Source of the DNA: Sesamum alatum
Lineage: Eukaryota; Streptophyta; Magnoliopsida; Lamiales; Pedaliaceae
Length of the DNA: 64,000 nt
Assembly: GCA_034509735.1 (NCBI GenBank)
Contig: JACGWO010000005.1
Span: 15,303,264-15,367,263, forward strand
Direction of reading: 5' to 3'
Shown here: positions 55,158-64,000 of the stretch, piece after piece
How positions within the stretch are numbered: position 1 is the stretch's first letter
Layout of the letters: each line of letters starts with the position of its first letter
Translations under genes and position numbers: made by a program
Notes under the pieces: generated by a model
The model's input: only the letters and a program-made list of their open reading frames with translations
Told to the model about the DNA's origin: nothing
Database searches by the model: none

Positions 55158-56784
55158 TGAAAGCATGTGTGGATCGTCCTGGGAGGGAGTGCGAATGCGG
55201 AAGCGCGATAAATTAAATCATGAAAATTAAACATGCTATAAACAGAAATAAAATACACGTTCAAGAGATGTTCCCTTGAATTTCCCGGGTGTTCTATGTA
55301 TCTCATGATCAAGAAAATAAACATGCTAAAATCATGGTGGCCATAGGGTTGCAACGAAAGAAACATGAGACCTCCCCGTTGTCTCGTACTGCTACGTGCG
55401 TTGTTCCACGTTTTGCCACCAAGATTCCAAATTACGAACCCTCTAAATTGTCCACCGGATCTTGATCCTCTGTGATATCAAGAAATCAAGAGGAATATAG
55501 GAGGACAGATCAACCTAGTGTTATGAATTAACGTGATCGATTTGCCTATTGTTCTCTTGTATCAAAGACAAGGAACTAGAACAATTCTTGGAGAGTGGAG
55601 AGGAGAGGTGGACGAGAGAGAGGAGAGGCGGAGTGTGTGTGTGTGTGTGTGTGTGTGTGCTAGAGATCATCACCTTGTGGTGTGTGTCTCTATGAGAATT
55701 TATAGGAAGGGACTCTTCCTAGTCCTCTTCAAACTCTCATAAAGAGGCATAGTTTGACTAGGATTTTGACCTAGTTAAATCCTAGTCAACTTAGGCTAGA
55801 GACTAAGTCAAACTTAATCTTGGCCATTGACCTCTCCATTCGATCTCGTTCGTCCATCACTAGATGGATTTTATGGAATATTTTACCTCTAATTTAAAAT
55901 AATCCCTTAGGCTTTAAATAATTAACTAATTATTTTGAGCCCATTTCCTCAATTCAATAAATCCAATTTATTAGTTAATTCTATTTAATCAAATTAAAGA
56001 ATTAGCAATCCAAGAAAAGGGAACCAATTTAATCTAATTAAATTGTTCTATCTCCCAGAATTAATTCCAAATTAATTCCTCTGTTACCGGTGGATTGCGT
56101 GTTACTCTTTAGGTTCACCCTCATCTGGACTTGGCCGAATTCCAATCATCCTTTGATGGGAATTCGCCCGTCACCATGGGTGGCCGTCTAGCAACGATCC
56201 ATGGCACTAGATACTAAGTGTATATTATGGCGTGAACATTTAGGCTCTTTAGTACGTTTGTCATTTCGTCTTCCATCTCACAGCTATAGTCTAGGGTGTG
56301 GACAATAGGTGTCGGTACCCATTCTTGACTAAAGCTTTGACTCATCCACACCAAACGTCACAGGGTTCTCATCCTACTGTTCAATCACTGTGGCCACAGA
56401 TTTACTGGAGGACGAGTCTCAGAGTGTGAATGAGACATTACTGTTAATCCTTTTGACAGGAGACGGATTCTCTGTTAGGACCTACTGTTCACACTACACA
56501 TCTTGACTGCACTAGATAGGGCTTATGACAACCGAGTCTCTCGACTTGGTAGCCTCTTGCCAAATCTAAAATACAGGCACAGTGTGTATGTGACCACAAT
56601 AGTCCCTGAAGTCCGAGGACCAAACTCGTACTTTTGGAACCGGGAATTCGAGTCATACCGACCAACCTACTTAAGGTTTCCCACATGACGATTCCCACGA
56701 GTCACCTCAGTCAGCCGACACCAAGCTGGGTAACCCACTAACATTGCATGGACGACCTTTGTCGCTTGTCGATGATACACGACT
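55158..56784 (-). mobile_element. Minus-strand LTR inserted in E2, interrupted by E5
   Basis: On the plus strand it begins TGAAAGCATGTGTGGATCGTCC, the reverse complement of the family LTR end, and runs as an inverted LTR to about TGTCGATGATACACGACT, where E5 enters. Missing bases up to the TGTTAG end would lie beyond E5, outside the window. A GT microsatellite (about 55632-55660) is the inverted CA tract. The pentamer before it is GATTA. I cannot tell whether it is a solo LTR or the 3' LTR of an inverted full element. Confidence 0.85.
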
Positions 56785-58369
56785 TGTTAGAATAGGTGAC
56801 CAGAAAGTCAATGGTATTGGCTGTTCTGAGAACCATTCGTCAATCTGTGAACAAGTAACATTATGTTAATGAATGTAGTAAGGATTCATAGGCATGAGTT
56901 TCTTGTACTTACTGCTTGTCACAACAAACGCCCACAGACTGAAATAACATTTCAGGAAATTGGAACTACGCTTGGAGGTAGGTTCATGAAATCAGTTTCG
57001 CCGAATCGGTCTAAATACTCCAAATCAAAGGAATCTCGAGACAGGGCATTGAGAATCCATTTGAGACTTGCACTAAGCATCTGCAGTCGCATTTCATCGA
57101 CAAGTGACGAGGCTCGTCCATGCATTGTAAGTGGGTCAGCTAGCTGGGTGGCTGCTGATTGAGGTGACTCGCGGGAATCGTCATATGGAAGCCACTCGGG
57201 CTTGGTCGGTATGACTCGTATTCCCGATTCCGATAGTACGGGATTAGTCCTCGGACTTGAGGATCATGACAGTCCCCTAAATACTAAGGCTGTATCTTGG
57301 ATCTGGTGAAATTTGAACGGTTATATTACATGGTCATCATAAGCCTCGTCCAGTGCAGTCGGAGTATGTAAGAACGGTGTATTCTAAGATAGGATCTGTC
57401 CCTTGTCAAAGGATATGACAGCGGGATCTCCTATGCGCTCGGAGATGGTTTAGACTCACAAAGTCTATGGTCGTAGCACTTGATGTAGTGGGAAAGGATT
57501 TCCTACGTCGAGTTAAACCTATCTCGAGCATTATGCATAGTTGCCTAGTCAAGAATGGGAACCGACGCCCAATTCCATGCTCTAGACTAAAGGCCGAGAG
57601 ACAGGCGACAGTAGGACCGTACCCGTACTTATCTAGCGACGGTAGGACCGTACCTGCAAGTAACTCGAAGCCTAAATGTTCACACCACATATTCACCTAG
57701 TCTCTAGTGCCATGGACCGTTGCTAGATGGCCACTCATGGTAACGGACTACTTTGGTTATGAAATAACAAAAAGTAGGTCCAAGTCTAGCTGAAAGGTGG
57801 ACCTAAAGAGTCACACCCGCTACACCAAATGAAAGGGAATTAGTTTAGAATTAATTCCGGGAGAAGGTTTAATTTAATGGAATTAAATTATACTTCTTGG
57901 AGATTCAAGCCTCGATGAATTATTTGGAATAATTGAGCTTGAGTTCATAAATTAGATTTATGGGTTTTATAAAGTATGGGCTTCCCTTTTAATTAGATTA
58001 AAAGGGTGAATTAATTAATGAGCTTGGTATATTAAATAGGATTTAATATAAAGTTCATGGGACTATTTAATTGGGAATTAAATGAAGTTCATTCATTAAT
58101 TAATGGGCTTAGTATATTAAATAGGATTTAATATAAAGTTCATGGGATTATTTAATTTAGAATTAAATAAAGCCCATCCCATGAAAAGCCCAACAAAATG
58201 GATGGACAAGATTTAATCAAGGGATTGATGAGATGAAGGGCCATGATTAATTTGACTTAATCAAAGCCTAGTTTGACAAGGATTTGACTAGGTCAAATCC
58301 TAGTCAAAGTGTGTCTCTTTAGAAGAGTTTGAGAAGGAATAGGAAATTCCATCTTCTATAAATACTCAA

Positions 58370-58405
<36 letters not shown>

Positions 58406-58940
58406 CTAATCTCTACAGCTCTCATCTCCCAAAATTCTCTCAAGAATTTCGTCCATCCCTCTTCTCACTCTCTAAGATTTCTACTTTGTTCTTCTTGACT
58501 TATTCAAGTTAGAACATAAGAGACATTGATTGCGTTAATTGATAGCGTGTATCGATGTCTCTTCTCCCCAAATAATTTCTTGCTAGCACAAGGATTCTTT
58601 GCTTTCCGGTGTAGCGAGTGTCATGATTTAGAGGGTCTCTTCTTTGAGATCTTGGTGCAAAACGGGGAACAATGCATGTAGCCGAACGAAGACAAAACTA
58701 CAACCGGGTAGGTTCTTTAATTACGTTTTTTCGATTTCAATTCTATGGCCTCCATGTTGTGTTTTATTGAACATGAGATACACCGAACGCCCGGGAGAAT
58801 CAAGGGCACACCCCTTGATCCGGTTATGTATGTTATGCATGATTTTAATTCCGTTTAGTTATGCTTTGCAATTTTATTATGCAATCTTTCGCGCTTCTGC
58901 TATTCGCGTTCATCTCCCGGGATGATTCACATATCGTTTC
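56785..58940 (+). repeat. E5 5' LTR, main part
   Basis: It starts TGTTAGAATAGGTGACCAG. W-box words are at about 58249-58313 (TTTGACTAGGTCAAAT type), TATAAAT at 58357-58363, then a long AC microsatellite (about 58374-58402). It is cut at GTTTC (58936-58940), one base before its expected CA end. Confidence 0.88.
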
Positions 58941-60912
58941 TGAAAGAATATGTGGATCGTCCCGGGAAAATTGCTTGAATGCGGAAGCGTGGTATAAAAT
59001 AAAATTGCGGAATTTAAAACATGCTTTTAAAATAAAGAACACGTTTCAAGGGGTGTGCCCTTGAAATTTCCCGGGTGTTTGGTGTATCTCATGAATTAAC
59101 AATATACAAAAATCATGGAGACCATAGGGTTGGAAAATAAAAGAGGTGAAAACGTAAACCGAGACCTACCCATTGTCGTTTTCGTCTTCAACGGCTACAC
59201 GCGTTGTTCCCCGTTTTGCACCAAGATCTCGTTCTTGAGACCCTCCAAATCGTGACACACGATCCACCCACGTATCTTGCACGTCGTGCTAGCAACGAAC
59301 AAGTGTGTAATTTATTGGAGTGGATGAATCAACAACACGTTATGAATTAACGATATTGGTTCATCAATGTTCTAATGTTCCAAGAACAAAAGAACAAGAA
59401 TTATTTTCTTGCTAAGAGAGAGAGGGGGCGGACGAGAGGGGAGAGGGAGAGAGTTGTGTGTGTGTTGGAATTTCATCATCCTTCAAAAGGTGCAAGGCTA
59501 GGGGTTTATAGAGGAGGAGTTTAATCCTCTTTAAACTCCAACTCTTTAGAAGCTTAATTTGACTAGGATTTTGACCTAGTCAAAGTAGAATTTGACCTTG
59601 TCAAATTCAATCCTAGCCTTTCATCTCTCCCATTAAATCTCAACCATTAATTTAATTTAATAGAATATTTAAATCCTATTAAGTATTCCAAAAGGCCAAA
59701 TAAATATAATAAATAAATATTAATATTAATATTTATTCTAGGCCCATTAAATTAATTCCCTTAATAAATCCAATTTATTAATTTAATTCCCTTTATCAAA
59801 TAGAAGGAATTAATTCTCCAAGAAAATATAGGACCCGATTAAATCCAATTTAATCATTCCTTTACTCCAATATTTAATTCCAAATTAAATACTAAGTGTG
59901 TGTGTGGATAGTGTGTGACTGTTTAGGTTCACCTTTCAGCTAGACTTGGTCGGATTCCTAGAATCCGTCCGTTACCATGGGTGGCCATCTAGCAACGGTC
60001 CATGGCACTAGAGACTAGGTGAAATATTCGGGGATGAACATTTAGGCTCTAACAGTACACTTGTCCTTCTGTCTTCGGTCTCATCACTTAGGGTCTAGGA
60101 CACAGAAAATGCAGGTACCCATTTTGGACCTAAGTGTCGGTCTGTCCTTACTAAACGCCGCAAGAGAAACCTTCCCTTCTGTTCAGTTACTGTGGCCACA
60201 GATTTTAGGGACAAGACACAGAGCATACATGAGACTCAACTGTCAATGCCTTTTGACAGGAGACAGATCCTTTCTTGGAAACTACTGTCACGCTGTACAC
60301 CAGAGCTGCACTAGACATGGCTTATGACTACTCAAGAGTATTTTGGCAATCTCTCACCATATCTAAGATACAGACCTGATGTACAGGTAAACTCAATAGT
60401 TCCTCAAGTCAAAGGACTTGACCTGTACCGTTGGAACCGGGAATACACGTCGTACCTTGCTGACCATACTCAAGGTCCTCCGTAAGACGGTTCCCGCGAG
60501 TCACCTTAGTCAGCTGCTTCCTAGCATGCTAACCCACTAACACTGCTTTGACGACCTTCGTCACCCGTCGATGAAATACGACAGCAGATGCTTAGTGCAA
60601 GTCTCAAGGGGAATCTCGGTACCCATTTTCGAGATTCCTTGACTTGGAGATTTTCGGACTGATTCGGTAAGACTGATTTCATGGACCTACCTCCAAGCGT
60701 AGTCCCAGTCCCCGAAATCGATTCTCAGTCCGTGGGCTTTGTTTGCGTAGTGAACAAATATGTAATAGCAGATATAAGTGAACGTAAACAAAGTGTTGCC
60801 ATATGAATTTTCACTTCTTTATTCATAAATGATTTATCAAACACCTGAAATTGCCTAGACATAGGTTACAAATTCGCGCCAAAATTGGCTTACATGGTCA
60901 CCTATTCTAACA
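58941..60912 (-). mobile_element. Inverted solo LTR, TSD GTTTC
   Basis: On the plus strand it begins TGAAAGAATATGTGGATCG and ends GGTCACCTATTCTAACA, the full inverted LTR of 1,972 bp. GTTTC flanks both sides (58936-58940 and 60913-60917). It is closest by eye to the young E3/E4 LTR type, so it is probably the youngest event in this stack. It carries the same W boxes and TATA on the minus strand. Confidence 0.94.
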
Positions 60913-60918
60913 GTTTCA

Positions 60919-63364
60919 GTGGTATCAGAGCCCGGTTCGGTGTATAGGCCTAGAATTCTATTTGCTATGCGCGTTTAAGCATGATAAACGTGTTTTAATT
61001 TACGATTTTAGCATGTTTAACGTAGATCTTGATTGGCGTTTAATTTTGCATGGCATTTTAGATCTTGGTTTTCTTGAATGTGTTTTATACATGTTCTAGG
61101 GTTGAATTTATCTTTTGGTTCAGAAAAATAGCATAAAAAGTCAAAAAATAGTGAAAAACGGCGAATTGGCAGCAGCAGCACGCTAGCCACGCGCACGGGG
61201 GCGCGGCCGGGTGTGCGTGCAGGCAGGGGCTTGCGTGCGCGCTGGCCGGCTGTGCTATTTTCCGTTTCTCTCCCATTTTTGGCTCGTTTTTCAAAACTGT
61301 TTTTACTGAATCATTTTTATGATATTTTCTGCATTATTCTGAACCTGTTGACTTAGAATATTTATTTTTTGAGATTTGGAATTTCTTAAAATAAATTTTA
61401 CTTTGTTGATGAGGAATAGGTTTCCTAACAAGATTTAATTCTTGCAATTGTTGCACCAATGATCAAGATTTAAATGTAAAATTTCGCTATAATTTTTGCC
61501 TTTTATGATGTTGGACATCATGGTTATTTTATGGCTTGAACATGAGTAGATCTTGACATGTATTAATATTGCACAAATGTTGGATTTTGGAATTCTTGAA
61601 TATATGGGCATATTTTTGAATTGTTGGTTTTTGTGTTTCAGAAATTTAATTGCAAGAAAACATTTAAACATGAAAAACGATGGTGGTCGGCAGGGAGGCT
61701 GCACAGCAGACAGCGGCATGCGCACTGCACTGTGTGCGCGCGGGGGCGAGGGCCCGTGCGCGCACAGGCACGCGTCCTGTGCCGGCTGCGCGCCTGGCCG
61801 ACGGTTGTGGATCATTTTTCGGTTTTCGTTGTTTTCGTGCGTTTTCAGAAAATCTGATTTTTCTGTATTATTTTGGGAATTTTTCTGAACTAATTAACTT
61901 GGGGAATTTTAATTTTGGTTGAAATTGGTTATTTCATAGAATTAATATTGCATTGTTAAATGGAAAGAGATTTTCCAACAAAAATCGTTGTGCATAGGTT
62001 GCACCATTATCCAATGTTTGGTGTGAATATTTTGAATGTAATTTCTGCATTTATTTTATGGTATGGGATATCATGGATATTTGAATAGCATGTTTTACGT
62101 GGGATATGTCTTTATGCTATTTGTGTTAATTGGATTGACGAAGGATGATCACAAAGCCCCTAGACCGCATGTATGGTTTATTTATATTTATTTATTGGGT
62201 TGTGGCCTGTGTGCCTCTTTATTCTCCTCTCTCTCTCTCTCTCTCTCTCTTCTAGTTGCCTTGGAATAATAAGGTTTGCTCTCTCCCTCCTAATGTACTC
62301 CCCCCAAATGTTTAATTGGGGTTTCTTATTTCATGATGTAATGAGAGTAGAATTAGTGGTGAGGTTTTATTTTTGTAAATAAAAGCTGCAAGAGAAGACA
62401 AGCCCAAGGTGTTGGAGGCCCGTGGAGGTGGCCATCAGATGGCCTACGAAGGATCCATGGAGAAGGAGCCCGGTGTAGGCCCAAGATGGAGAGCCCAAGA
62501 AGATAAAGAGGACTTACAAGGCCCATTGCATGTAATGGGTTATTAAATCTTGTAATAGCATAGGGCCTACCCTTAGATTGACCATAGATCCACTGCGGGC
62601 TCAGTGGGTCACATAGGTTTGGGCTTGTGATCATCCTACAGGGGGGTGCTAGGCTTTATTTTGCATGCGATGCATTTTATATGCTTATGATTATTCTATA
62701 TGCTTTATGTATGGTTGCATTTATGCTTAGAATATTTATGCTATAATGCATGCAAAACACGTAATATGTGATGAGGTCTCGTTCTATCAAAACTCTCACT
62801 TGGTTGAACCAAGTTAAATATAGACCCTTGATAAATGGACTAGGACTCTGGGAGTCTGTCCAAGCCTTCCATCCATGGCAAAAGTGAGGAAGGTCTTTTA
62901 GGTCGATAGTGTGGTCTCACGAGTCGTGGCACGACTATCGTGCTTAACAGAAGCTGCACTTTGTCATGAACGAGGAGTAGACTACTATTACCTGTCTCAC
63001 GAGTTGTGGAGGTAGCAGTGGGTCTATGAATCGGTTGATGGGTCGGGTCTAACATCCAAATAACGTGATTCGCTTGGAGTCCTCCGGATCACGTGAAAGG
63101 GTGGGGCAATTATCTTGGAAATCTCGTGGAACGAGAATGGTATGGAATACCTCCCACTGGTTCTTTTCCCATGCGAACGTAAAAGCGGGGTATGGGGGAG
63201 ATCGCTGTGGATCCCAAGCCCACTAGGAAAGGATTTCCCAAAAACAACGTTTGAGAGTGCCGTGTTTTCGTAGAAATAGTGGGAGAGGTTAAGGACTAAA
63301 GACCGAGACTTAAACCTTAATATTACTTCATTCTGCTTATTATTTTCTATTCTATATATTGTGA
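60919..63364 (+). other. E5 leader
   Basis: PBS TGGTATCAGAGC at 60920. Two small GC blocks occur (about 61145-61255 and 61681-61805) instead of one large array. The AT-rich sequence after each block is similar, so the leader seems duplicated here. A CT tract ending TTCTAG (62225-62255) precedes TTGCCTTGGAATAATAAGG. The palindromes are CACGAGTCGTG at 62919-62929 and CACGAGTTGTG at 62998-63008. The 62-codon frame has lost its ATG. Confidence 0.75.
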
Positions 63365-64000
63365 ATGTCTAAGAATCCACCAAACACATCACTAAGAGGC
63401 TTATTAAAAGGGAACCAATTACACGAATTAACTGCGAAATCTTAAGATGGTCTTAGATTTCCAGAACCTTAACTCACATATTGGATGAGGACGTTCCTCA
63501 GCCCTTGCCAGAGGGGTCGACAACTAAGGCAACGCTTGGCGTTCAAAAGTTGAAGGATGACCACCGGCAAGTAGGATATAATGATGTTGGTTCAAACTAT
63601 GCTTCGTTTGCATCATATGGTCTCGGACTAGCATGTAGGGTAAAATGCAACGAAGGCATTTTTGGAGCTACGATGACGGAAGGGATGTCTGTACAAAGAA
63701 CATGGAGTGATGATGCAATCCCTAGTGGAGAAGCTCAAAAGACCTCCACGTCAGTCTTGAAATAGAGATGTACATTGACATGGTCCTTCAAGTCTCTTCC
63801 TTCTTCCTACGAACCATTAATTATCAAATATGAACGAGCTTAGAAAAGATCTTCATAGATTGGTAATTATGTTGGTCTAGTACGAGGCAACGATTGCAAA
63901 ATTTGCGCCATCGGTACTAGTAGGAGAGGCTTCAACCTCCATAAGTGAAAGGCAAGGGTGCCAGACGCCAAAATAGGAAGAAGGGTAAGGTGACATCAAC
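63365..64000 (+). pseudogene. E5 gag remnant, runs off the window
   Basis: The ATG at 63365 begins MSKNP like the other gag genes. Frameshifts and stops follow at once. Recognisable pieces are near 63655 (an AFLELR remnant of the KAFFGTKM block, then the MTEGMSVQ-like stretch at 63673-63700) and near 63905 (APSVLVGEASTS block). It is not translatable and is truncated by the window edge before the zinc knuckle. Confidence 0.8.

Larger units (their letters stand above)
56785..64000 (+). mobile_element. Copia element E5, runs off the right edge
   Basis: The 5' LTR is 56785-58940 plus the tail 60914-60918, split by an inverted solo LTR. PBS at 60920, leader 60932-63364, and a decayed gag from 63365 to the window end. 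The pentamer before the LTR is CGACT. It is diverged from the E1/E3/E4 group and of intermediate age. Confidence 0.88.

Noticed and set aside
57406..57700. Overlapping frames on both strands in the E5 LTR
   Set aside because: They are shadows in LTR U3 sequence without counterparts in sister LTRs.

Overview
The window is nuclear DNA of a flowering plant, most likely a eudicot. The grounds are an AT-rich intergenic background full of microsatellites, a relic of the plant SelO gene with introns, and a dense nest of Ty1/copia LTR retrotransposons primed by initiator tRNA-Met. I see no intact host gene. I cannot name the species.

Left part (1-18285): low-copy, decayed, AT-rich DNA. It holds GA, TC/CA and AT microsatellites, two blocks rich in GGNCC-type words around an AT-rich core (2608-3367), a minisatellite whose units carry a tRNA B-box-like palindrome (4671-4886), and a tandem duplication of about 2 kb (4818-6957 and 6958-8919). 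Inside the duplication is a Helitron-like 3' end. Two inverted-repeat elements follow (about 9042-9864 and 9897-10180). On the minus strand at 13692-15056 there is a broken four-exon relic of SelO, the protein adenylyltransferase.

Right part (18286-64000): one copia family, about 2 kb per LTR, inserted into itself at least six times. An old element E2 starts at 18286 and runs to at least 55157. It is split by: E1 (19202-29603, target duplication TAACA) inside its 5' LTR; a solo LTR (32074-34132, CCTAA) and E3 (34527-42264, AGATA) in its leader; E4 (44362-54654, GTTCA/GTTTA) in its integrase region; and a minus-strand LTR (from 55158). That minus-strand LTR is broken by E5 (from 56785), whose own 5' LTR carries an inverted solo LTR (58941-60912, GTTTC) placed one base before its end. 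E3 contains an assembly gap of exactly 500 N.

The young elements (E1, E3, E4) share one layout. The LTR has a W-box cluster and TATATAA. It is followed by a tRNA-Met PBS, a leader of about 2.3 kb, gag with a CCHC knuckle, protease, integrase (DD35E), reverse transcriptase (YVDD), RNase H, a polypurine tract and the 3' LTR. Every copy is frame-broken, but the LTR pairs differ by only a few bases and many breaks sit in homopolymers, so some may be assembly error.

The most unusual feature is in the leader: a block of about 0.5-0.6 kb made almost only of CG-alternating hairpins. It is present in E1, E3 and E4 at the same place and is only about 0.1 kb in the older relatives. It is followed by a telobox palindrome and, further on, by a pair of CACGAGTCGTG palindromes kept in all five leaders. 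These look like RNA structure or packaging elements, or parts of a leader intron, and deserve testing.
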